Shown here piece by piece: positions 1 through 7,196 of a stretch of DNA of 13,149 nucleotides; positions within the stretch are counted from its first letter, which is position 1, and every line of letters begins with the position of its first letter. The translations under genes were made by a program, and so were the position numbers. Where the stretch lies: assembly GCA_964482845.1 (NCBI GenBank), contig CAYZZE010000065.1, positions 1 to 13,149 of the forward strand, read 5' to 3'. The notes under the pieces are model-generated. The model searched no databases and was not told where the DNA came from. It saw only the letters and a list, made by a program, of their open reading frames with translations. This DNA is from VGPI01 sp964482845. Its GTDB lineage: Bacteria > Cloacimonadota > Cloacimonadia > Cloacimonadales > Cloacimonadaceae.

Positions 1-1
1 G

Positions 2-826
2 ATGAATTCCACTTTTTTCGTTCCACTCACATTTCTTACCGAACACCTGCCCGCCCGTTTTGCGGCAGGCAAGCAAGTCACCCTTACGGCGGGTAAGATT
101 CACTATAACAATCCTCAGGACAACAGCATCCGCACGATCGTCATCGACCCCGGTCATGGCGGCAGGGATCCCGGAGCTATCGGCAGAAGGTTTAAGACCC
201 AGGAAAAAGACGTTAATCTGGCAGTATCACTTAAACTCAAGTCCTTACTGGAAAAGGAACTGGGCATAAGAGTCCTGCTTACCCGCAGCGATGACCGTTT
301 CATCCCGTTGTTTGACCGCACCAAATTTGCCAATGACAATAAGGCGGATCTATTTGTCTCGATCCATGCCAATGCTTCTAAAAACACTGCCAGTCACGGT
401 ATTGAGACCTATTACCTGTCCACGGCGACTACTAGCGATGCCCGAGCGGTGGAGGCACTCGAGAATCAGGTGGTGGAACTGTATGAAGGAGGCCAGGAAG
501 CGGTAAAACGTTATGATGATCTGTCTTTCATCCTCTCGGATATCCTGCAATCGGAACACCTTGAAGCAAGCAATACCCTCGCTTTCCAGATACAACAGAA
601 TATGGTATTCGGCACAAAAGCCATCGACCGTGGAGTGAAACAGGCAAATTTCTTTGTCCTCAGAGGCGCCTACATGCCTGCCGTCCTGGTCGAACTCGGC
701 TTCCTGTCAAATACCGGTGAAGAAGCGCTGCTCCGCAACTACGAATATCAAGACCGTTTGGCTCGCACCATCTTTGAAGGCATCAAACGCTTCAAATTCA
801 GATACGACCGTGTCCGGAATGCCTGA
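2..826 (+). CDS. N-acetylmuramoyl-L-alanine amidase (Amidase_3 family), 5'-truncated by window edge
   Basis: This zinc amidase cleaves the bond between N-acetylmuramic acid and the L-alanine of the stem peptide in peptidoglycan, so it acts in the cell envelope during division or wall turnover. The Amidase_3 fold runs from about residue 44 to 268. The expected zinc ligands are H52 (in IDPGHGG), E68 and H122 (in SIHAN), and the catalytic glutamate is E231 in VELGFLSN. All are present, so the enzyme should be active. The ATG at position 2 is probably internal. The first 30 residues (FFVPLTFL, then EHLP) resemble the end of an AMIN or copper-amine-oxidase-like N-terminal domain, and no signal peptide is visible, so the real start lies upstream of the window. 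The hybrid kinase gene follows after 24 nt on the same strand, which suggests one transcript. The family assignment is firm; the physiological role is inferred. Confidence 0.93.
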   Translation: MNSTFFVPLTFLTEHLPARFAAGKQVTLTAGKIHYNNPQDNSIRTIVIDPGHGGRDPGAIGRRFKTQEKDVNLAVSLKLKSLLEKELGIRVLLTRSDDRFIPLFDRTKFANDNKADLFVSIHANASKNTASHGIETYYLSTATTSDARAVEALENQVVELYEGGQEAVKRYDDLSFILSDILQSEHLEASNTLAFQIQQNMVFGTKAIDRGVKQANFFVLRGAYMPAVLVELGFLSNTGEEALLRNYEYQDRLARTIFEGIKRFKFRYDRVRNA

Positions 827-850
827 GGTTGATCGGGAAGTGAGGATGAT

Positions 851-3058
851 ATGAGCGATAATCCGCAGAAACCACCGCTCACAAGCAGCCCCAGGAAAGG
901 TGACCGCTCTGCTCAAAACAATGGTCAGCGCAACAACCGTCAGGTGGAAAAACTGCTCTCGGCATTTACCAAAGCGCTTTTTCAGGACGATGATCTGGAT
1001 GCTGCGCTCAAAACCATCCTGCAGATTACCAAAGCGGAGTTTATCCAGATCTTCCATCGGATCCCTCCTTATGACGAAAAGGGAACATTGGTCTGCTTGA
1101 AAGCAATGGCGTTAAAAGGCGAAGCCGATCTCCTTGACCGGCAATTTACACCCAAAGATCAGGCAAAACTATCGCTCAAACTGACCGAAGGCAAACACCT
1201 GTTTCATCACTATATCAATCGATCCATCAAGGCTAAATATATCAATTACTCGGCATTGCTGGTCTCAAACGGTCAGTCGATCGGTCTCATCAACCTGGTC
1301 TATTGCCAGGCAAATAAATCCCATACCACAGCCAATAAACTTATTCTATCGACGCTGATCGGGATCATCACGCATTACATTGCTCAGATGAAACAGAGGA
1401 TCGATGGTGCAAAACAGGACAGGATACTGAACCTGTCTGTTCAGATTTCACATTTACTGCTGGCAGAGGATGATTTTGACGCAGCGATCGAAACTGCCTT
1501 GGAAATGATCAAGGAAACCACAGAATATGCCTGCGTGATCGTAATGACAAGGCATAGTGTCGCCAAAGCCCGTCCGGTTTACAAAACCAGCCATATCCAT
1601 GCCGAAGGGACGATCCCTGATCGCTTTACCGAATTGTGGAATCAAAATCTCGATCTTTGGGATCGACGGCTTCTGGAGGGGATGCCTTTTGGGGTGGAAT
1701 TGCGCAATCCGGATGAGTATATCGGTCTGGATTTGATCCCCGGCTTTGTTCAAAGCATCAATTTCCCCATATGTTACGGTGATAAGTTGTGGGGCGTATT
1801 GTCCCTGATCAGCAATAAACTCGGTCACCATCTAAAAGCACCGCATATATCCGCTCTGGCTCCCGTGGCAGATAGCATCGGCAATGCCATCATCAGGAAA
1901 AATGCCGAGAACGCCCTGATCCACGCCAAAGAAGCGGCGGAAAAGGCAAATCGTTCCAAAAGCGCTTTTTTGGCCAATATGAGTCATGAGATCAGGACTC
2001 CGATGAATGCCATTATGGGTTTTGCCCAAATGCTCAAACAGACCGGCCAGTCCGAAGAGCAATCGGATTATACATCGGTGATCCTGGACAGCGGACATAA
2101 GTTGCTCTCCATCATCAACGATGTTCTTGATCTGGCAAATCTTGAGATCGGTAAGACCAAGGTGACCGGCAATCAGTGTTCCCTTGCTCAGATCGTGGAA
2201 AAACTGTGGCTCCGATTCCAGCCGATCATCATATCCAAAGGTGTCACACCGGTTTTGAAGATCAAACCAGACAGCCCACTGGTGATCACCGATATCGATA
2301 AGATCGAAAGGGTTTTGAGCAGTTTGCTGTCCAATGCAGTCAAATTTACCGACACGGGATCAATCGAACTGATCCTTGACCATAATGATTTGCCACAGAA
2401 CAAGATCGAGGCATTGATCACGATCAGGGACACCGGCATCGGGATCAGTCATGATAAGATGGAAGTGATCTTCAATATCTTTGAGCAGGCGGATAATACG
2501 ATCACCCGCCGTTACGGCGGCATGGGCTTGGGATTGGGATTGACGGCACGTATCGTAAAGACGCTGGGCGGTGAGATCAAAGTAAAGAGCGAAGTCGCCG
2601 TCGGCTCCACCTTTTCTCTGAGTTTTACCTTCGACAAGGCGATCGCCCCTGATGAGACCCCGAATTCTGCCGAGCATCACCCGCCTCCCGGAATTAAGAT
2701 CCTGATCGCTGAGGACAACAGCATCAACCGCACTTTGATCGCAAAACTGCTCAAACCGCTGGATTGTACCTTGTATCAAGCGGTCAACGGCTCCGAAGTG
2801 CTGGAGATCCTGACGCAAAATAGTGACATTGATCTCATCCTGATGGACGTGCATATGCCGGTGATGAGCGGATTGGAAGCCACCCGGATGATTAAAACCC
2901 GTGAAGGTATGCAACATATTCCCATTATTGCCCTTACCGCATCCGTGCTGCAGGATGATATCGACCAATGCAATGCAGCCGGAATGGATGATTTTATCGA
3001 GAAACCCATCCGATCCGACCACCTGATGGAGGTGATCCGCAAGTGGATCAAACGGTGA
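851..3058 (+). CDS. Hybrid sensor histidine kinase/response regulator with two GAF-like domains
   Basis: This is a 735-residue cytoplasmic signalling protein without a signal peptide or membrane segment. Two GAF-like sensor regions lie at about residues 33-175 and 190-345. A short Ala/Lys/Glu-rich helix (about 350-375) leads into the HisKA domain, with phospho-acceptor H379 in MSHEIRTPMN. The HATPase_c domain (about 475-597) shows the N box at N495, the G1 box DTGIGIS from D527, and a G2 box GGMGLGLGL from G556. A C-terminal receiver domain (about 617-733) has acidic residues E621/D622, phospho-acceptor D666 in LMDVHMP, and K718 in EKPI. The kinase should autophosphorylate and pass phosphate to its own receiver. 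No Hpt domain or output domain is present, so the final partner must be encoded elsewhere. GAGG at 842-845 supports the ATG at 851. The ligand is unknown; proximity to the amidase hints at envelope or growth-state sensing, but that is only inference. Confidence 0.93.
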   Translation: MSDNPQKPPLTSSPRKGDRSAQNNGQRNNRQVEKLLSAFTKALFQDDDLDAALKTILQITKAEFIQIFHRIPPYDEKGTLVCLKAMALKGEADLLDRQFTPKDQAKLSLKLTEGKHLFHHYINRSIKAKYINYSALLVSNGQSIGLINLVYCQANKSHTTANKLILSTLIGIITHYIAQMKQRIDGAKQDRILNLSVQISHLLLAEDDFDAAIETALEMIKETTEYACVIVMTRHSVAKARPVYKTSHIHAEGTIPDRFTELWNQNLDLWDRRLLEGMPFGVELRNPDEYIGLDLIPGFVQSINFPICYGDKLWGVLSLISNKLGHHLKAPHISALAPVADSIGNAIIRKNAENALIHAKEAAEKANRSKSAFLANMSHEIRTPMNAIMGFAQMLKQTGQSEEQSDYTSVILDSGHKLLSIINDVLDLANLEIGKTKVTGNQCSLAQIVEKLWLRFQPIIISKGVTPVLKIKPDSPLVITDIDKIERVLSSLLSNAVKFTDTGSIELILDHNDLPQNKIEALITIRDTGIGISHDKMEVIFNIFEQADNTITRRYGGMGLGLGLTARIVKTLGGEIKVKSEVAVGSTFSLSFTFDKAIAPDETPNSAEHHPPPGIKILIAEDNSINRTLIAKLLKPLDCTLYQAVNGSEVLEILTQNSDIDLILMDVHMPVMSGLEATRMIKTREGMQHIPIIALTASVLQDDIDQCNAAGMDDFIEKPIRSDHLMEVIRKWIKR

Positions 3059-3114
3059 TTCTCTGCTTTTTGATGTGGATTCCGGTTCAATGCCTTTTCT
3101 CGTTTGCCCTTGGG

Positions 3115-3155
3115 GATAGTGCTATTCGGGATCCAGCCATGCAGTATCTTTTTTT
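3115..3155 (+). terminator. Possible Rho-independent terminator after the hybrid kinase gene
   Basis: GATAGTGC at 3115-3122 pairs with GCAGTATC at 3141-3148 with a single internal G-G mismatch, around an 18-nt loop. It is followed at once by a run of seven T (3149-3155). It lies 56 nt after the kinase stop codon, as expected for the end of the amidase-kinase transcript. The imperfect stem and large loop make it weak. Confidence 0.4.
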
Positions 3156-3197
3156 ATCTGTCTGTAACGCTTTATGATGCCCCCAGTTTGAATCCCC

Positions 3198-3222
3198 AGA
3201 CCGTTAAACAATTCAGAGAGGT
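3198..3222 (+). repeat. Dispersed direct repeat, copy 1 (25 bp)
   Basis: The segment starts AGACCGTTAAACAATTCAGAG and matches 3356-3380 at 22 of 25 positions in the same orientation. It lies upstream of the large inverted repeat. The two copies bracket the palindromic structure at 3244-3300. Confidence 0.65.
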
Positions 3223-3243
3223 GACTTAAATCCTCCTTGCTTG

Positions 3244-3300
3244 ATAACCTTAGTATAACCTTAGTATAACCTTACGACCGTAAGGTTATACTAAGGTTAT
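3244..3300. repeat. 11-bp tandem repeat forming a perfect 22-bp inverted repeat
   Basis: ATAACCTTAGT occurs at 3244-3254 and 3255-3265, and a third partial unit ATAACCTTA at 3266-3274. The reverse complement TAAGGTTAT then occurs twice at an 11-bp period (3281-3289 and 3292-3300). As a result 3255-3276 and 3279-3300 are exact reverse complements separated by only two bases (AC). The structure could extrude as a cruciform or fold into a very stable RNA hairpin. It has no T-run on the plus side and lies far from both neighbouring genes, so a simple terminator role is not obvious. Recombination site, element end or protein-binding array are alternatives. Confidence 0.9.
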
Positions 3301-3355
3301 GAAGCAGGGAGAATGCAGGAGAAAACACTAATCCCCTCGAATCTAAACCTTCTTG

Positions 3356-3380
3356 AGACCGTTGAATAATTCAGAGCGGT
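3356..3380 (+). repeat. Dispersed direct repeat, copy 2 (25 bp)
   Basis: It begins AGACCGTTGAATAATTCAGAG and differs from the copy at 3198-3222 at three positions. Its first 15 bases are identical to 13006-13020, nearly 10 kb away in another intergenic region. This recurrence marks it as a member of a dispersed family rather than a local duplication only. Confidence 0.7.
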
Positions 3381-3713
3381 TAACACAACGAGCATCCAGA
3401 CTATCTGACAGGCATAATCCTTCGTTATTACTGACTGCGTTGGAAGAAAAGACGGTATTGTTTTTCCTGTTCTCGAAATTTGGTTTTCCAATTTGTGCAA
3501 CGCTCTTATCCAGGCTCGTCCCGAAATCCTCCCGCGTGTTTGACTGTATCTCGGGAGCAACTGGAAGTAAAATCGGCTTTTTCATTGTACCGCAAAATGG
3601 AAATCTACTTGACAAAAGACGCCTGCCAAAACCTTGGTCGAGTAAACACTGTTTATCGTTCTGTATAGCGATCTGACGGTTAATCAGATACTAACACTCA
3701 AGGAAATGAAGTA

Positions 3714-4916
3714 ATGCGTTTTGCACAGGAAATGAAGGTCATCGGCAAAGGCGTGGAGGAGATAATCACGCGGGCTGAAATGATCAATAAACTGGAAAAA
3801 GCGGAAAAGACCGGAAAACCGCTGCGGATCAAATATGGGATCGATCCCACCGGATTCGATATCCATATCGGTCACTTGGTGCCCATCCGGAAGATGCGTG
3901 AATTTCAGGATCTGGGTCACACCGGTGTTATCATCATCGGCGACTATACAGCCCAGATCGGCGACCCCACCGGCAGAGATGAATCCCGCCCTCCTCTCAC
4001 CGCAGAGGAAGTGAAAGCCAATAGTGTAAAGTATATGGAACAATTGGTCACCGTGCTTGATCCCACCAAAACCGAAGTTCGTCTGCAAAGTGAATGGTTC
4101 AGTAAAATGCATCTCACCGACGTGCTGAACCTAATGGGAAAGTTCACGCTGGCACAGTTTATGGCCCATGATACTTTCCGAAACCGCTGGGAACAGGGCT
4201 TGCCTCTGGGGATGCACGAGATCTTGTATCCGATCTTACAGGCATACGATTCGGTTGCCATTGAAGCAGATGTGGAACTCGGCGCCACCGAACAGAAATT
4301 TAATATCCTCTGCGGCAGAGATATGCAAAGGTATTTTGGGGTGGAACAACAGGTGGCGATCCTTTCCCCTATCCTGATCGGTACGGACGGCAGCCAGAAA
4401 ATGAGCAAGTCGTTCAACAATTACATTGCCGTGCTTGATCCGCCCAATGAGAAATATGGCAAGGTGATGTCCATCCCCGATTCCATCATCATAAACTACT
4501 TCAATTATGCCACCACGCTCGATCCTGATGAGATAATTCATATCAAACAGGAACTGGATGGTGGGATCAATCCGATGATCGTCAAGAAACGCCTGGCACG
4601 GGAGATCGTTTTGCTTTACCATGGTCAGGACGCTGCTCTTGCCGCTCAGGATGCATTTGAGAAGGTATTTTCCAAAAAGGAAATGCCGGATGAGGTTCTT
4701 GAATGGCAGACCACGGCAGATACCTATAAAATAATCGATTTGCTCACCGATACGACGCTCTGTGAATCCAAGTCCGAAGCCAAGCGCATGATAATCCAAA
4801 AAGCAGTATCCCTCGACAATGTCAAGATCGGGGATATCGATGCGGTCATTACTGTCAAAGACGGTTCACTGCTCAGAGTCGGCAAGCGCAAATTCATTCG
4901 TATGAGGACAGGATAG
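3714..4916 (+). CDS. tyrS: Tyrosyl-tRNA synthetase (KMSKS subtype)
   Basis: This class I aminoacyl-tRNA synthetase charges tRNA-Tyr with tyrosine using ATP in the cytoplasm. Its 400 residues are a usual length. The nucleotide-binding HIGH motif is literally HIGH at residues 51-54, preceded by KYGIDPTG. The second class I motif is KMSKS at 229-233, which places it in the subtype sometimes called TyrZ rather than the KFGKS subtype of E. coli TyrS. The C-terminal end (about 335-398) looks like an S4 RNA-binding domain, with SKSEAKRMI and a VGKRKF end. AGGA at 3701-3704 supports the ATG at 3714; M7 is a less likely alternative start. The M50 protease gene starts only 3 nt after the stop codon, so the two are almost certainly co-transcribed. 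No T-box or other leader structure was recognised upstream. Confidence 0.96.
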   Translation: MRFAQEMKVIGKGVEEIITRAEMINKLEKAEKTGKPLRIKYGIDPTGFDIHIGHLVPIRKMREFQDLGHTGVIIIGDYTAQIGDPTGRDESRPPLTAEEVKANSVKYMEQLVTVLDPTKTEVRLQSEWFSKMHLTDVLNLMGKFTLAQFMAHDTFRNRWEQGLPLGMHEILYPILQAYDSVAIEADVELGATEQKFNILCGRDMQRYFGVEQQVAILSPILIGTDGSQKMSKSFNNYIAVLDPPNEKYGKVMSIPDSIIINYFNYATTLDPDEIIHIKQELDGGINPMIVKKRLAREIVLLYHGQDAALAAQDAFEKVFSKKEMPDEVLEWQTTADTYKIIDLLTDTTLCESKSEAKRMIIQKAVSLDNVKIGDIDAVITVKDGSLLRVGKRKFIRMRTG

Positions 4917-4919
4917 ATA

Positions 4920-5561
4920 ATGCCCAGTGAAATGATCAAGCCCGTCATGACCGCAATTATCATCGGCATCGTCTTTTACTCGATCATCCTGCATGAGATC
5001 AGCCATGCTATGGTCTCGCATTGGCTGGGTGACGATACTGCCAAGCGGTACGGACGCTTGAGTCTGAATCCGCTGGTGCATATTGACTGGTTCGGAACGG
5101 TGATCCTGCCGCTGCTCTTGTATTTTATCGCCGGTTTTATCTATGGTTATGCCCGTCCGGTTCCTCTCAATCCATATAACTTTTCGGATTACAAACGGGA
5201 TGTGGGGCTTTCCGCGCTGGCCGGTCCGATCTGCAATATCCTCATTGCTTTCGCCTTTGCCGCCATTTATCATATCTTCGGCTCAAACATAGTAGTTCGG
5301 TATATCTGCACCTACGTGGTGTTTTTAAATCTGCTGCTTGCTTTCTTCAATTTTCTACCTGTTCCTCCACTGGACGGATCGAAGGTTTTGGGGATGTTCC
5401 TGCCCGATGAACTGTATTACAAATGGACGATGCAAGAGAAAAAAGGGATGATGGTTCTATTCGGTGTGATCATCATCTCCAATCTGATGGGCTGGAATCT
5501 GATCGGAAGATTGATCCTTCCGCCCGTTCAATATATGATGACCCTGTTGGGATTGTCATAA
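4920..5561 (+). CDS. Site-2 protease-like membrane metalloprotease (peptidase M50 family)
   Basis: This 213-residue integral membrane zinc protease belongs to the small M50 group. Members of the wider family cut substrates inside the lipid bilayer; for this short subgroup the substrate is generally unknown. The zinc-binding HExxH is HEISH at residues 25-29, inside the first hydrophobic segment (about 8-28). The second zinc-site motif is PPLDG with D152, next to FNFLP. Further hydrophobic segments lie at about 55-75, 97-120, 125-148 and 178-200. There is no PDZ domain, unlike RseP. GAGGA at 4904-4908 and AGG at 4910-4912 precede the ATG at 4920. It sits 3 nt after tyrS and 35 nt before the glutamine synthetase gene, so it is the middle gene of a probable operon. 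Linkage with a tRNA synthetase gives no clear functional hint. Confidence 0.92.
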   Translation: MPSEMIKPVMTAIIIGIVFYSIILHEISHAMVSHWLGDDTAKRYGRLSLNPLVHIDWFGTVILPLLLYFIAGFIYGYARPVPLNPYNFSDYKRDVGLSALAGPICNILIAFAFAAIYHIFGSNIVVRYICTYVVFLNLLLAFFNFLPVPPLDGSKVLGMFLPDELYYKWTMQEKKGMMVLFGVIIISNLMGWNLIGRLILPPVQYMMTLLGLS

Positions 5562-5586
5562 TACCTATAACGCATATAAAACAAAT

Positions 5587-5590
5587 GGAG
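5587..5590 (+). promoter_or_regulatory. Ribosome binding site that decides the glnA start
   Basis: GGAG at 5587-5590 lies 6 nt before the ATG at 5597, an ideal Shine-Dalgarno distance. The in-frame ATG at 5585 has only an A/T-rich upstream stretch without purine-rich pairing potential. Starts further upstream would overlap the M50 gene. The 5597 start is therefore preferred. Confidence 0.65.
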
Positions 5591-5596
5591 ATAGAA

Positions 5597-7018
5597 ATGG
5601 AATGCAAGCGTATTCAAGACCTGATCGAAGAACGTGAGATCGAAGCGATCGACCTCAAGTATTGCGGTTTGAACGGCAAATGGTATCATATCACCATGCC
5701 CCCCGGCAGATTGGAATCGGTGCTCAAATATGGAGTTCCTTTTGATGGTTCGAGTATTCCGGAGATGAGTTCGGTGGAATCCGGAGATATGGTATTGATG
5801 CCTGATCTGACGACTGCTGTGATTGATCCCTTTTATGAACAGCCCACCCTGCGGATGATCTGTTCCATCTGTGATGCCGCCACTCGTATCGGTATAAAGA
5901 AAGATCCCCGTAGCGTGGCAAAAAGAGCACAAGAATATCTTGTTGCCACGGGTATCGCCGATAGTTCCGTCTGGATCCCGGAACTGGAATTTCATCTCTT
6001 TGATTCCGTGGATTACACTTCCGGAGATTTTTCCGCCGGATATACGATCACTTCTTCCGAAAGCAAGGAATGCCTGCCCGAAGATCTGGATGACGGCGAT
6101 GCGGTGTCCCAGCAGGACGTCAAAGGTTATCACATGGATACGCCCTTCGACCGCTACTATGAGATCCGCCAGGGAATGGTCAGCACCATGGAAGAGATGG
6201 GCATCACCATCCGCTATCACCACCACGAGGTGGGGCTCTCCTCCCAACAGGAGATCGAAACGGAACTACTGGTTTTTCCCAAGATCTGTGACGACACTAT
6301 GACAATGAAGGATGTGATCCGGCGCACCGCTCTGCAAAATGGACTCACCGCCACCTTTATGCCCAAACCGGTTTACAACCACGCCGGAAATGGGATGCAT
6401 TTTCACATGATGCTGCTTAAGAATGGTATAAACATATTTTACAAACAAGGCGGTTACTCCGACCTCTCCGACGAAGCGATCTGGTTCATCGGCGGTATCC
6501 TCAAACACGGCAAAGCGGTCGTGGCATTCACCAATCCAAGCACCAATTCATATAAACGCCTCTTACCAGGATTTGAAGCGCCGGTAAAACTATTTTATGG
6601 TTTGGCCAATCGCAGTGCCGCCATCCGTATTCCCAAATATGCCACCGATCCGGAAACCAAGCGCTTTGAATTCAGAACCGGCGATGCCACCTGCAATCCT
6701 TATCTGGCAATGAGCGCACTTCTGATGGCTGGACTCGATGGCATAAAGAATAAGATAGATCCCCAAGATTACAACATGGGTCCGTTTGATGACAATGTCT
6801 ATAACTGGACAGAAGAAATGAAGAGCAAGTTGCTCTCCATTCCTGTCGATCTCAAGGATGCAATGCAATGCCTGGCCGAAGACCACGATTTCCTGCTGGC
6901 GGGCAATGTCTTCAATGAAGAACTGATCCAATCCCATATCAGAATGAAACTCAAAGAACACTACGCAGTGCAAAACCGTCCCCATCCTCACGAGTTGATC
7001 ACCTATTACAATCTCTGA
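5597..7018 (+). CDS. glnA: Glutamine synthetase type I
   Basis: Glutamine synthetase makes glutamine from glutamate, ammonia and ATP and is the main entry point for ammonium assimilation; type I enzymes are dodecamers in the cytoplasm. From the ATG at 5597 the protein has 473 residues, a normal length. Visible signatures in order are FDGSSI (D50-I54), HHHEV at 208-212, MPKP at 255-258 followed by NGMHFH with H268, NPSTNSYKR at 313-321, RSAAIRIP from R339, EFR at 358-360 and NPYLAM. Y402 in DNVYNWTEE aligns with the tyrosine adenylylated in enterobacterial enzymes, so covalent control by a GlnE-type enzyme is possible but not shown. The frame is open upstream to 5423, but that part overlaps the M50 gene in another frame and is not expected to be translated. 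The gene is last in the tyrS-M50-glnA cluster. Confidence 0.96.
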   Translation: MECKRIQDLIEEREIEAIDLKYCGLNGKWYHITMPPGRLESVLKYGVPFDGSSIPEMSSVESGDMVLMPDLTTAVIDPFYEQPTLRMICSICDAATRIGIKKDPRSVAKRAQEYLVATGIADSSVWIPELEFHLFDSVDYTSGDFSAGYTITSSESKECLPEDLDDGDAVSQQDVKGYHMDTPFDRYYEIRQGMVSTMEEMGITIRYHHHEVGLSSQQEIETELLVFPKICDDTMTMKDVIRRTALQNGLTATFMPKPVYNHAGNGMHFHMMLLKNGINIFYKQGGYSDLSDEAIWFIGGILKHGKAVVAFTNPSTNSYKRLLPGFEAPVKLFYGLANRSAAIRIPKYATDPETKRFEFRTGDATCNPYLAMSALLMAGLDGIKNKIDPQDYNMGPFDDNVYNWTEEMKSKLLSIPVDLKDAMQCLAEDHDFLLAGNVFNEELIQSHIRMKLKEHYAVQNRPHPHELITYYNL

Positions 7019-7044
7019 CGTTCATCGTTGCTTACACACTTGCG

Positions 7045-7065
7045 TCATCCACATTCGTGGGATGA
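7045..7065 (+). terminator. Hairpin after glnA, possible transcript end
   Basis: TCATCCAC at 7045-7052 pairs with GTGGGATGA at 7057-7065 with one bulged G, around an ATTC loop. It lies 26 nt after the glnA stop codon. No T-run follows, so it would be an atypical intrinsic terminator or an mRNA 3'-end stabiliser. Confidence 0.3.
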
Positions 7066-7117
7066 TAAGACTGATGATTGAATCTAATTCACTTTCCCGG
7101 TCGTATCATCCCTTTCT

Positions 7118-7154
7118 CATGCAATTAATACCCATAGGGAATGAGAATTGCATG
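7118..7154. promoter_or_regulatory. 9-bp inverted repeat upstream of the C25 surface protein gene (possible operator)
   Basis: CATGCAATT at 7118-7126 and AATTGCATG at 7146-7154 are exact reverse complements separated by 19 nt. The structure ends 42 nt before the start codon at 7197. TTGCAT at 7148-7153 and CATAAC at 7170-7175 (16-nt spacing) could form a weak sigma-70-like promoter that the right arm would overlap. Promoter rules in this phylum are poorly known, so both the promoter and the operator role are tentative. Confidence 0.3.
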
Positions 7155-7196
7155 GTGCTATCCATTAAACATAACCTACCAAATGAGGTATCTTAA

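Larger units (their letters stand above)
3059..3713. other. 655-nt intergenic region without a convincing gene, rich in repeats
   Basis: The region between the kinase and tyrS genes contains several short overlapping open frames on both strands (for example 3353-3676 plus, and 3343-3615 and 3297-3560 minus). None has a recognisable domain or a good ribosome binding site, and they contradict one another. What is visible is a terminator-like stem at 3115-3155, two diverged copies of a 25-bp direct repeat (3198-3222 and 3356-3380), and a tandem/inverted repeat at 3244-3300. There is also a 6-bp stem CTCCCG/CGGGAG at 3529-3534 and 3552-3557. A TTGACA at 3609-3614 has no suitably spaced -10 box, so I do not call a promoter, although tyrS must be transcribed from somewhere in this gap. 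The region may be a decayed mobile or dispersed repeat element. Confidence 0.6.

Noticed and set aside
2516..2542. Degenerate ATP-binding G2 box in the kinase suggesting inactivity
   Set aside because: GGMGLGLGL differs from the usual GGTGLGLAI only by conservative changes. The N box and G1 box are intact, so an active kinase is the simpler reading.
2360..3022. 220-codon minus-strand frame inside the kinase gene
   Set aside because: It is the antisense shadow of a clear HATPase/receiver coding region, with no recognisable domain.
3244..3300. CRISPR-like array
   Set aside because: The units are 11 bp, directly adjacent without spacers, and inverted halfway. No cas gene is present.
3609..3669. 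Sigma-70 promoter TTGACA (3609) with TATAGC (3664) upstream of tyrS
   Set aside because: The spacing is about 49 nt, and no -10-like box lies 16-18 nt after TTGACA.
5423..5596. Upstream extension of the glutamine synthetase frame giving a 531-residue protein
   Set aside because: It overlaps the M50 gene in another frame, adds residues not expected in type I enzymes, and lacks a better ribosome binding site than GGAG before the ATG at 5597.
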